A DNA stretch of 28,482 nucleotides from a virus. The notes beneath the pieces are model-generated. The model searched no databases. It had not been told where the DNA came from and saw nothing but the letters and a program-made list of their open reading frames with translations. Positions 21,170 through 28,249 of the stretch are shown here, one piece after another. The first letter of the stretch is position 1. The number at the start of each line of letters is the position of its first letter. The translations under genes and the position numbers were made by a program. The stretch is from IMG/VR virus record IMGVR_UViG_3300048839_000152, positions 1-28,482 of that record, one strand, 5' to 3'.

Positions 21170-22709
21170 TATTCCCTCCCTGATTCCCGTTCTGCGTTGT
21201 ATCTGCCGGTCGTTGCGCCTGTAGCCCTGCACGCCGCAATGCCTCAGACACGTTGGCGATCTTCACCGCCTCATCACGCCGCTTGTCTGCCTTCCAACCT
21301 GCGATGTCCGTTGGCGTGAAGCCCAACACCTGTTGCCAGATGGTGTTATCCGGCACGCCAAGAGCCTGGTACATTTGCCCGATTTGCGCCTGGGCTAACT
21401 CATTGCGCACGTTGGCGTCAGTCCACACGGTTTGGATCATCAGCGGGTCAACTTCTGGCACGCCGGAGCCGAACGTTTTCGCCAGTTGGTAGGCCATCGT
21501 AAAGGCATCCTCCCACGCCTGCCCGAACGTTAGCTGGCGCTCTTGCGCACGCTTGACTAGTCCGCTCTCAAGTTGCTTGAGAGCCTCACCGCTTGGCACG
21601 TCGCCGCCGCCCACGGGACGCAGGTAATACGCTGGCGTGCGTGAGACGCCGGCAACAGCCTGGACAATCGTCCACATGGTTTCAATCATCGGTTGCAGGT
21701 TGGATGCGTCAATCCGCTTGACAGTGCCATTGTCTACCTCAATCGCACGCCCCGGACTGATGCGAAACTCGTCATCACCTTCAATGTCGGCATCGTCCTG
21801 CTGCACAGCGCCAAATGCACTGTCGCCAGAATACTCGATTGCAACCACCGGAAAGCCGTTCGTGTCGGCAGCCGCTATCAGGTCAAGCCACGTTTTGTTC
21901 AGTGCGTTCTGTAGCCCGATAATCTGCTCAATCTCACTGCCGCCAGGGTTGGCAAACTCAATCACTGGAATGCCAAGCGGCGCACCTGTCGAGTCAACCC
22001 AGGGCAGCGGCCACGTTGGATCGCCAACATCCTGGAATGGTTCCCAGTTGCCCGTTTTGCTCATGATGTATTTCCTGATTTCGCCTGGCAGGTAAATCGT
22101 TTTGCGTTGCTTGCCAGTTTCGCCAGGATTGAGCGGGTCGAACGTGTAGAAGTAGCGACTGGCATGCAGCACATTGTCAGCATCTTCCGGGTCACGGTGT
22201 AGCATGATGCCCGGTTGCAGGTCGCCAGCATCGACACGATGAACGATGAACTTTGGTCGATTCTGCGCAGCGTCCCAATCGACAATCACGTAAGCCTTGC
22301 CATCCCTAAGCGCACGCCGATACAGCGTAATCTGTGCAGCATCCGTGCGGCTTGACTTCCACCACTGCCAGAACATCGCTGCAAGTTGCGCCGATGGTTG
22401 CGGATTGTCCTGCATGGTTGCATCGGCGGCGGTGTCATCGTTCACCGTGAAACCGCTCACATCAAGACGTTCCCGCAACGTGTCCACGATGGCACGCACC
22501 AGGTTGTGCGCAAAGGTAAATTCCGTATCCTCTACCAGTGCGCCCAGGTACTCCTGTTGGCGCTTGGTCAGCATGATCGGATGTTCGCCCTTGTAGTAGT
22601 CACGCAGCGCACGAACTTTTGCCGCCTCATTCGCTTGGCGGTCAACAATCCCCTGCATGTGGATAAAACGCTCAAGTTGCACCGGCGACAATGCCATAAT
22701 GTCAATCAT
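21141..22709 (-). CDS. Portal protein (SPP1 Gp6-like)
   Basis: 522 residues from the ATG at 22709, two bases after the terminase stop and with AAAGGA upstream. A longer frame lies inside the terminase gene. The sequence has Gp6-like features: an N-terminal helical region with LRDYYKGEHPIMLTKRQQEY, a segment around NLVRAIVDTLRERLDVSGF and a clip/stem region with VIEFANPGGSEIEQIIGLQN. After it come AYYLRPVGGGDVPSGEALKQ and a long C-terminal helix with a polar tail. It forms the dodecameric ring through which DNA is packaged. Confidence 0.85.
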   Translation of the reverse strand: MIDIMALSPVQLERFIHMQGIVDRQANEAAKVRALRDYYKGEHPIMLTKRQQEYLGALVEDTEFTFAHNLVRAIVDTLRERLDVSGFTVNDDTAADATMQDNPQPSAQLAAMFWQWWKSSRTDAAQITLYRRALRDGKAYVIVDWDAAQNRPKFIVHRVDAGDLQPGIMLHRDPEDADNVLHASRYFYTFDPLNPGETGKQRKTIYLPGEIRKYIMSKTGNWEPFQDVGDPTWPLPWVDSTGAPLGIPVIEFANPGGSEIEQIIGLQNALNKTWLDLIAAADTNGFPVVAIEYSGDSAFGAVQQDDADIEGDDEFRISPGRAIEVDNGTVKRIDASNLQPMIETMWTIVQAVAGVSRTPAYYLRPVGGGDVPSGEALKQLESGLVKRAQERQLTFGQAWEDAFTMAYQLAKTFGSGVPEVDPLMIQTVWTDANVRNELAQAQIGQMYQALGVPDNTIWQQVLGFTPTDIAGWKADKRRDEAVKIANVSEALRRAGLQAQRPADTTQNGNQGGNNERTGNTVP

Positions 22710-22711
22710 GC

Positions 22712-23914
22712 TCAGTATTCCTTTGCCCTTGCCCGTTTTCGTTGCGCAGCCGTCGCTCCGTGCCAACTCAGCGCCAGACTCATAACACAATCGTCGTGCA
22801 TAGAATCGGGCGCACTGTAGCGCACCATGCCGCTTTGCAATCGTTGCACTTCATACGCCTGCAACTCGGCTATTAACGTGGCGTCGTTCAGGATGCGGAT
22901 GTTGCCCTGCTCAAACGCCGCCGCGAGTGATTCGATGATGTCGGCTTTTGTGGCGTTCGTCGTGGTGAAGTCCCGCACGGGTAGACCCATCCTGCGCAGT
23001 TCGTCATTGTTCGGCTTGCCCATTGCGTTCGCTTCGGCAATCACGCCCGCCACGTTGAAGCGGTCGCACGCCGCCTTGATGCGCTGCCTCTGCATGGAGT
23101 AGTCCACGCCGTTGTAACGGTCGATGTAGACTAGCTCCCTTGTGTTGGCGTCGATGATGGTCAGCACGGTGAAGTCGTAGGACAATGCCCAGTCTAGCCC
23201 AGCCACGTAGGTCTTGTCACCACGCCTGCCCTCTGCCGGCGTTGCCGTTGCGCACTCGTTGATGCGCCGGAATAGCGAACCATCATCGACAAATTCGGCC
23301 ATCCATTCTTGGCGAAACGTGCGTTCAGGTACTTTGTCCTTGACTTTCTCAAACGCACGGCGAATCGTCGGCATGGGATTATCACTGGTTGGAGATGTCC
23401 AACTGCGCTGCTCCCTGTTTGCCGACTGCCCACGCACCCATTCAGTAAAAAACCAGTTCTTGCCCCGTGGCGTGCTAATCAGCACAGCGTCACCGTCATA
23501 GTCGGCAAGTGTCGGCATGATGGCATCTGTCCATGCGTCCTCGCCTATCTTCGCCGCTTCATCGATAACAACCAGGTTGAACGCCTCGCCACGGATTGAA
23601 TCGATGTTGTCGCCAGAGTACAGCCCGACAAACCCGCCTCGCCGTGTCTCTATGGTGCGCTCTGCCTTGTGAATGACGACCCGCTTATGCTTGGCGTCAT
23701 CGGCTACCGCCATCTGCAACCAACGCCACATGGGGCGAGTGTTCTTATACGTAGGTGCAACCCACGCCACCCGCCCATGCTGTTGTAATGTCAAGCCGAC
23801 AAGCACGCCACCTAGCACGGTTTTACCCCAACGTCTCCCCATCGATAGCACTTTGACCTTTGCTGGGTCACTCGCTATCTTCATCTGATCCCGGCGCAAC
23901 CGTGGTAAGTCCAT
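22712..23914 (-). CDS. terL: Terminase large subunit
   Basis: 400 residues. The N-terminal ATPase has Walker A GRRWGKT (26-32), Walker B VVIDEA (115-120) and the coupling motif STPRG (147-151). The C-terminal RNase H-like nuclease has its first aspartate in AGLDWALSYD (Asp241), an acidic AEANAMG (near 294) and HDD (374-376). It cuts the concatemer and drives DNA into the capsid. The start overlaps the small subunit gene by 47 nt. The length is a little below the usual 420-600 residues, but all motifs are present. Confidence 0.92.
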   Translation of the reverse strand: MDLPRLRRDQMKIASDPAKVKVLSMGRRWGKTVLGGVLVGLTLQQHGRVAWVAPTYKNTRPMWRWLQMAVADDAKHKRVVIHKAERTIETRRGGFVGLYSGDNIDSIRGEAFNLVVIDEAAKIGEDAWTDAIMPTLADYDGDAVLISTPRGKNWFFTEWVRGQSANREQRSWTSPTSDNPMPTIRRAFEKVKDKVPERTFRQEWMAEFVDDGSLFRRINECATATPAEGRRGDKTYVAGLDWALSYDFTVLTIIDANTRELVYIDRYNGVDYSMQRQRIKAACDRFNVAGVIAEANAMGKPNNDELRRMGLPVRDFTTTNATKADIIESLAAAFEQGNIRILNDATLIAELQAYEVQRLQSGMVRYSAPDSMHDDCVMSLALSWHGATAAQRKRARAKEY

Positions 23915-24263
23915 GTCTATAGTCCACTACTCGAATCGGAATATCATCGCCGTTTGGCCCACTGATTTCCGTCCTCTGCTCATATCGTTCGATGTATCCA
24001 CGATGCTTTGCTTGCGTCTTCAGGAAGAAAATAATCGCCGTGTTGTCGCCGCTGTTGATGTTCTGGTACAGCCTGCCCTCGGCAATGTCAATCATCGATT
24101 CCCGTGCATCCGTGACGGCTTGCTTGCACATGGCGTAGCGTTCCATGTAGTTGCGCACAGTCTGGTCAGAACACTGTAGATTCTTGGCAGCGACTGACAC
24201 GAACCCCTTAGCGGCAGTCAGTGCGGCCGCTACCTGTTGTGCTGTGTACCTGTCTGTTGCCAT
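23868..24263 (-). CDS. terS: Terminase small subunit
   Basis: 131 residues. The N-terminal helix-turn-helix (GFVSVAAKNLQCSDQTVRNY) recognises the packaging site. A central helical oligomerisation region and a C-terminal tail follow, overlapping the large subunit gene. It is the first gene read from the leftward promoter at 24336-24308, with a leader of about 38 nt. There is no strong Shine-Dalgarno sequence; TTTGGGATAA lies 7 nt before the ATG. Confidence 0.85.
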   Translation of the reverse strand: MATDRYTAQQVAAALTAAKGFVSVAAKNLQCSDQTVRNYMERYAMCKQAVTDARESMIDIAEGRLYQNINSGDNTAIIFFLKTQAKHRGYIERYEQRTEISGPNGDDIPIRVVDYRHGLTTVAPGSDEDSE

Positions 24264-24271
24264 GTTTTTAT

Positions 24272-24289
24272 TATCCCAAATATCCCAAA
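24272..24289. repeat. Tandem 9-bp repeat before the small terminase gene
   Basis: TATCCCAAA occurs twice in tandem (24272-24280, 24281-24289). Read on the minus strand one copy sits immediately before the small terminase start. Another copy lies at 26701-26709, likewise just upstream of the small gene starting at 26690. Confidence 0.6.
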
Positions 24290-24293
24290 TAGC

Positions 24294-24322
24294 TTGACAT
24301 ACTTGATTTTATATGATAAAAT
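24294..24322 (+). promoter_or_regulatory. Rightward promoter of the embedded operon
   Basis: TTGACA (24294-24299), 17 nt, TAAAAT (24317-24322). Transcription would start at about 24329-24330, that is at the A of the ATG of the ribbon-helix-helix gene, implying a leaderless message. Confidence 0.8.
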
Positions 24323-24336
24323 CAAGTACATGTCAA
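24308..24336 (-). promoter_or_regulatory. Leftward late promoter before terminase
   Basis: On the minus strand TTGACA (24336-24331), 17 nt, TATAAA (24313-24308). Transcription would start near 24301 and run into the terminase and head genes. It overlaps the rightward promoter on the other strand. Confidence 0.75.
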
Positions 24337-24536
24337 GACATGGAGGGAATCGCCCAGGTTCGGGGCGAAAATCCCTGTCATCTGAACCAACAGCAGTATT
24401 GAGCGTGACAATACTACGTTCGCAGCACGAATGGCTATCACGTCGGACTGTCAACATATCTCAATTTATCCGTTCTCTAGTGCAAAAGGAAATCGACAAT
24501 GACAATCAAGAGACGCAGTTACACGATCAATCCTGA
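24330..24536 (+). CDS. Ribbon-helix-helix repressor candidate
   Basis: 68 residues. The ATG at 24330 is chosen because it coincides with the predicted transcription start; upstream in-frame codons fall in the promoter. The flexible N-terminus GGNRPGSGRKS is common in small phage DNA-binding proteins. TAVLSVTILRSQHEWLSRRT then VNISQFIRSLVQKEID follows the ribbon-helix-helix plan: one beta strand, helix, turn, helix. Its own promoter and the opposing late promoter both sit in a palindrome with four half-sites, so it is likely an autorepressor. The end overlaps the radical SAM gene by 38 nt. Confidence 0.75.
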   Translation: MSRHGGNRPGSGRKSLSSEPTAVLSVTILRSQHEWLSRRTVNISQFIRSLVQKEIDNDNQETQLHDQS

Positions 24537-25320
24537 CGGTTGGAGTGTCGCCGGATGCTCCTACATCTATGCCCCTCGTGGGCAAGCTGGCGAGTATGCC
24601 AAGCTCGCCGCCAACCCGTACCGAGGATGTGGACACGCCTGCGCTTACTGCTACGTGCCAAAGGTGCTGAAGATTGACCGTCCGACGTTTGACGCCTCGG
24701 CATCTCCCCGCCCCGGCTTTATTGACTCCTTGCGCAAAGATGCCGCCAAGTATCAGGCGTGCGGCATCACGGAACAGGTCATGCTGAGTTTCACGACTGA
24801 CCCTTTCAACCCGTTTGACGTGTCGCTGACTCGCCCGACGATTGAAACTTTGATCAATCATGGTTTGGCATTCTGCACGCTCACCAAAGGCGGAAGCCGT
24901 GCGATCCCATTTCTTGACCTTTTCCGCCCTGAGCGTGACGCATTCGCCAGCACTCTCACTAGCATGGACGATGCATTTAGTCGCAAGTGGGAGCGTGGCG
25001 CTCAATTGCCCGGAGACAGAATCGCCACGCTGCGAGCCTTCCACGCCGCCGGCATCTTCACATGGGTGTCTCTGGAGCCAACACTTGACACCGCCAGCAG
25101 CATCTCCATCATCGAAGCTACGCATGAGTTTGTTGATCTGTACAAGATCGGGCGGGCTAACTACCTGCCGATGACATACACCACAGACTGGCAGGATTAC
25201 ACCATGCGAATTTTGGATGTCGTCAATCGTCTTGGTGTCAAGCACTACATTAAGCATGACTTGCAACCCTATCTGCCAACCGGCTATCACAACCCAAAGT
25301 ACATCTCCCAGCACAACTAG
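24499..25320 (+). CDS. Radical SAM protein, spore photoproduct lyase-like
   Basis: 273 residues. The CX3CX2C motif (Cys44, Cys48, Cys51 in YRGCGHACAYCYV) binds the [4Fe-4S] cluster that cleaves S-adenosylmethionine. The downstream TTDPFNP (98-104), FCTLTKG and WVSLEPT motifs place it in the SplB-like family (COG1533). That family includes DNA repair lyases but also many uncharacterised members. The start has AAGGA upstream and lies inside the repressor gene. It is the only enzyme gene on this strand in the late region. Substrate unknown: a nucleobase in phage DNA or repair of a lesion are the natural guesses. Confidence 0.85.
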   Translation: MTIKRRSYTINPDGWSVAGCSYIYAPRGQAGEYAKLAANPYRGCGHACAYCYVPKVLKIDRPTFDASASPRPGFIDSLRKDAAKYQACGITEQVMLSFTTDPFNPFDVSLTRPTIETLINHGLAFCTLTKGGSRAIPFLDLFRPERDAFASTLTSMDDAFSRKWERGAQLPGDRIATLRAFHAAGIFTWVSLEPTLDTASSISIIEATHEFVDLYKIGRANYLPMTYTTDWQDYTMRILDVVNRLGVKHYIKHDLQPYLPTGYHNPKYISQHN

Positions 25321-25916
25321 AGCCTAAGCACTGCGGCATAGTGCGTCATTTGGTCGTCATGTCCGCAGTAATATCCAGCCCAGCGGGTAAGCGTATAGCC
25401 ACGTTTACCCGCTTTTTGTTCGACAAGCTCCCTGCATATCTCCAGGTATCGCCTGTAAATGCTACTCGCCCCATACCGTGTCGCGATTTCCGACAACGCT
25501 TGCACGTCCCATCCGCCAGTCATTTTGAGTTTTTGCCGCAAGCCATCATTTACCGCAATCGCCAACACGGGCAGAAACTCTCGCTTCGACTCAAAAAATG
25601 CATCAATCGTAGACCACGGTTCGCCATATGGATCGAAGTCCACAAAGTTTACCGGCAGGTGTGCGCCTGCCCCACTACGCAAGGCGTTGACGCAATCGCA
25701 CTCGTACACAGCCCATGTCGGGCGCTGCATGGCTAACGCCTCAGCCTTCTGAGGTTCTTTTTCCATGACAACGCCATCCCGAATGGCATAGTAGCACTTC
25801 GACCAAATGCCACCATATCCTCCATGTGTCTCCATGACGATGGGATTGTCGATTTCCTGCAACAGCTTTCGCCTAAGCGATGCCTTCAAGGGTAGAGTAA
25901 AGTTGTCCTTTTTCAT
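25317..25916 (-). CDS. Methyltransferase-like protein
   Basis: 199 residues, overlapping the ParB-like gene upstream by 44 nt. It follows a class I methyltransferase plan in unpermuted order. A motif I-like PIVMETHGGYGGIW (about 25-40) comes first, with an acidic turn VVMEKEP. DC.NAL comes next, then the catalytic-type VNFVDFDPYGEPW (DPYG; reminiscent of the DPPY and Trm1 DPFG motifs). The target could be DNA or RNA. The ATG at 25916 or one before ETHGG may be used. Its TAG stop shares CTAG with the stop of the convergent radical SAM gene. Confidence 0.6.
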   Translation of the reverse strand: MKKDNFTLPLKASLRRKLLQEIDNPIVMETHGGYGGIWSKCYYAIRDGVVMEKEPQKAEALAMQRPTWAVYECDCVNALRSGAGAHLPVNFVDFDPYGEPWSTIDAFFESKREFLPVLAIAVNDGLRQKLKMTGGWDVQALSEIATRYGASSIYRRYLEICRELVEQKAGKRGYTLTRWAGYYCGHDDQMTHYAAVLRL

Positions 25917-26517
25917 GTGATTTCAGGTAATGCCGACAAATCTCCAAAATGGCAATGCCCCGGTTTCTATTCCCTGTTGCCTTGATTGCCCGCTCAAAAT
26001 CTGCCAGGTCGTCAGCGTACAAAACCGCCTTGATCTGCTTGCTTTTGTCGCCAAGCATCCGTTCGTTTTCGTTTGTGTCTTGCAGCGTAGTCTTTTCGTC
26101 GGTTGCGATCAACTCGTCAAGTTCGTTTTGAAACCAAAACGCAGACAGGTCTAAACCTGCGTCCAAATCTGCAAGAATCTGTTCGGCGTCAAATTCCAAA
26201 TCAAGCTCACCCACACGATTGTCAGCATAGGCCAGCCCTCGCCCTTCTGGTGAGTCTATGTCCAGGTCGGTGCGTTGCACGGCGACAATCTGCTTGCCGT
26301 CCGTCTGCACGACGATGACATCCTCCAACCCAACATCTGCGGCAACCTCGACCGTCTTGTTGCCTGCGATGATGCGGCCCTCCCTGTCAAGCACGATGCT
26401 GCGCCCTGCCCCGTACTGGCGCAAGGATGCCTCTAGTGCGTAGCGCCCCCGCTCAGTACCTTTGTTGGCGTTGGCGTGGTCTGGTATCAAGTCAGCTATT
26501 TTGCGTTTATCCGTCAC
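25873..26517 (-). CDS. ParB-like nuclease-domain protein, paralogue without methyltransferase domain
   Basis: 214 residues, GTG start overlapping the previous stop (GTGA). Residues 1-135 are a ParB-like domain (IPDHANANKGTERGR; YGAGRSIVLDREGRIIAGNK; YADNRVGEL) nearly identical in layout to that of the fusion protein at 26722. The C-terminus (about 140-214) is different: a short helical domain with AVLYADDLADFERAIKAT and GIAILEICRHYL. Proteins of this kind often accompany phage methyltransferases. Here the methyltransferase is the separate next gene, so the pair is a split version of the upstream fusion. Confidence 0.75.
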   Translation of the reverse strand: MTDKRKIADLIPDHANANKGTERGRYALEASLRQYGAGRSIVLDREGRIIAGNKTVEVAADVGLEDVIVVQTDGKQIVAVQRTDLDIDSPEGRGLAYADNRVGELDLEFDAEQILADLDAGLDLSAFWFQNELDELIATDEKTTLQDTNENERMLGDKSKQIKAVLYADDLADFERAIKATGNRNRGIAILEICRHYLKSHEKGQLYSTLEGIA

Positions 26518-26690
26518 GCCTTGACTCCTTGATCGGCCAAAAGCCGCCGCTTGCCGTCCGCTGGATTTATCGTGTTCTGTTGTTCCAGCGCACGCTGAAT
26601 CTCACGCTGTGTAATGCCACGCAAGCGCAATCTGGCGACCATCAGCCGCCGGTTGTCGATTATCGCTTTTGGGCTACTGTTCAAGGCCAT
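26514..26690 (-). CDS. Small helix-turn-helix-like protein
   Basis: 58 residues, ending in a four-base overlap with the ParB-like gene. RRLMVARLRLRGITQREIQR reads like the first helices of a helix-turn-helix with a Q-R-E-I turn. The C-terminus GKRRLLADQGVKA resembles the end of the small gene before the other ParB-like gene, ELRRMLDEQGVRV. ATG at 26690, with GGGATAACTGGACATC before it. No strong ribosome site. Confidence 0.6.
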   Translation of the reverse strand: MALNSSPKAIIDNRRLMVARLRLRGITQREIQRALEQQNTINPADGKRRLLADQGVKA

Positions 26691-26721
26691 GATGTCCAGT
26701 TATCCCAAATGCGCCGTGCGC

Positions 26722-27855
26722 CTATTCCACCCTCACCGGCGTCTTACCCGTATGCGTTGCCCATCGTTCCAGCGCCACCGCCACATACCCCGGCGCAATC
26801 TCCACCGCCCGACACCGCCGCCCCAAGTTCTCGCAAGCGATTATGGTTGTGCCGCTGCCGCTAAACAGATCAAGGGTGACGCCGCCGTCCGGCGAAAATC
26901 CCTCTATAAGTGGCTCTATGATTTTCACGTGTTTTGCGTGCGGGTGATCGCTCTGCCGGTCGAACTTCGATGAGCACTCGATTATTGAGTGCAATCCGTT
27001 CAGGCTGTAATTTTTGGCGTTTGCGGCTCGATAGTGCGCAATGCAAAGATGTTGCAATATCGGAATGTAAATATTGAGATTCCAAGAAAACTGCTTAAAA
27101 TACACGACGAAAAATTGATTGAACCGTTCGCCAAATATTTGTGCCGCCTGAATATGCTGACGGTCACCAGCCATGACCAGCCAATGCGGAATCTCACAGA
27201 GGCCATCGGTATATAGCCAATCCATCGGTGCGTCGTACTCTGGATCAGCCAACAACAGGACAGCATTATCACACGCCATCACCCTCGCCACGACCGCCGC
27301 ATCCGTGCAGTCGCCACAGATCAGCCGGTGCTCGCCAAGCTGCCACATCCGACCCGACTCCACGCCCCACTTCTGACGCAGTTCCTCCGCCCGGTCAATC
27401 TGCGGCTCGGTGTCGCCTTCCGTGCCTTTCGGTTGCAGGTCTGCGAGTAGTTCGTCTAGCTCATCCTGCCGAAACAACGCCGACAAATCCACGCCTGCGT
27501 TGATGTCTGCTAACACTTGCTCGGCGTCCCATTCCAGCGACAACTCGCCTACCCTGTTGTCGGCATAGGCCAGCCCTCGCCCCTCTGCGCTATCGATGTC
27601 CAGGTCTGTACGCTGCACGGCGACAATCTGCTTGCCGTCCGTCTGGATGATAATCACATTATCCAAGCCGATGTCGGCGGCGGTCTCTACCGTTTTGTTG
27701 CCGGAAATGATACGCCCGTTCTTGTCGATCAGGATGCTGCGCCCCGCCCCGTATTTGCGGAGTGACGCTTCCAAAGCGGAGCGCCCCCGCTCCGTGCCTT
27801 TGTTGGCGTTGGCGTGGTCTGGTATCAGGTCTGATAGTTTACGCTTGTTCGTCAT
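26722..27855 (-). CDS. ParB-like domain fused to a DNA methyltransferase with altered motif IV
   Basis: 377 residues. The N-terminal ParB-like domain (1-135) is followed by an adenine/cytosine-type methyltransferase in permuted order: a catalytic motif IV position reading LLADPEYDAP (204-207 DPEY instead of DPPY), HPHAKHVKIIEPLI, and the SAM-binding motif I DLFSGSGTT (329-337). The Pro-to-Glu change could affect activity or specificity. The middle region at 26960-27180 is visibly more AT-rich than the rest of the gene, so the target-recognition part may have been exchanged. It overlaps the upstream gene by four bases. Likely modifies phage DNA. Confidence 0.8.
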   Translation of the reverse strand: MTNKRKLSDLIPDHANANKGTERGRSALEASLRKYGAGRSILIDKNGRIISGNKTVETAADIGLDNVIIIQTDGKQIVAVQRTDLDIDSAEGRGLAYADNRVGELSLEWDAEQVLADINAGVDLSALFRQDELDELLADLQPKGTEGDTEPQIDRAEELRQKWGVESGRMWQLGEHRLICGDCTDAAVVARVMACDNAVLLLADPEYDAPMDWLYTDGLCEIPHWLVMAGDRQHIQAAQIFGERFNQFFVVYFKQFSWNLNIYIPILQHLCIAHYRAANAKNYSLNGLHSIIECSSKFDRQSDHPHAKHVKIIEPLIEGFSPDGGVTLDLFSGSGTTIIACENLGRRCRAVEIAPGYVAVALERWATHTGKTPVRVE

Positions 27856-28061
27856 ACCCTGACCCCCTGCTCGTCCAGCATCCGCCGCAACTCTGCCATG
27901 TCGGAACCTGCCACCGTTACGCGCTCACCAGATGCCAGCAGCGCAAGTGCAGCGCTCGCCGATGTGCACAGAGAGCGCTGCATCGTTGTTTGTGTCACGG
28001 TCAACTGGCCGTCGTTTACCTGGCAGCGATAAGATGTCGTTGCCCCGCCTGCGATTGCCAT
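27852..28061 (-). CDS. Small protein preceding the ParB-methyltransferase gene
   Basis: 69 residues, start overlapping the previous stop by one base (TAATG). The N-terminal half is beta-like (TTSYRCQVNDGQLTVTQTTM) and the C-terminal half helical. Its last residues (AELRRMLDEQGVRV) resemble the end of the 58-residue protein before the second ParB-like gene, so the duplication includes this end. Function unknown; coupled to the methyltransferase by a four-base overlap. Confidence 0.55.
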   Translation of the reverse strand: MAIAGGATTSYRCQVNDGQLTVTQTTMQRSLCTSASAALALLASGERVTVAGSDMAELRRMLDEQGVRV

Positions 28062-28249
28062 TATGCGCCACCCTCTGCCTGATAGCGATCGTAATCATCG
28101 TAGCTGAGCCACGCCGCTTTGTCCTCTGCCAGTTTGCGTTTCGCCGTCTCCAGCGAGTCCAGGCGGATATGCAAGATATTGGCCTTGCGGATTTTGCCAC
28201 CAGGATAAATGCACACACACGGACGGTAGTCGTCACTGGTTTTGCTCAT
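28061..28249 (-). CDS. Small protein of unknown function
   Basis: 62 residues, start in an ATGA overlap with the upstream gene. It has a beta-like N-terminus with a C-V-C-I-Y-P-G-G segment and a charged helical C-terminus (SLETAKRKLAEDKAAWLSYD). No family recognised. It is translationally coupled on both sides in the right-hand accessory block. Confidence 0.5.
   Translation of the reverse strand: MSKTSDDYRPCVCIYPGGKIRKANILHIRLDSLETAKRKLAEDKAAWLSYDDYDRYQAEGGA

Larger units (their letters stand above)
24293..24337. promoter_or_regulatory. Four-half-site palindromic operator
   Basis: Inner arms TACTTGATTTTA (24300-24311) and TAAAATCAAGTA (24317-24328) are perfect 12-bp complements around a 5-nt centre. 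Outer arms CTTGACA (24293-24299) and TGTCAAG (24331-24337) are also complementary, offset by two bases. This gives four CTTGA/TCAAG half-sites covering both promoters. Ribbon-helix-helix repressors typically bind such multiple short half-sites. Confidence 0.8.

Noticed and set aside
24230-24457. Minus-strand open frame across the repressor/promoter region
   Set aside because: It reads through the bidirectional promoter and opposite the ribbon-helix-helix gene, with no ribosome site.
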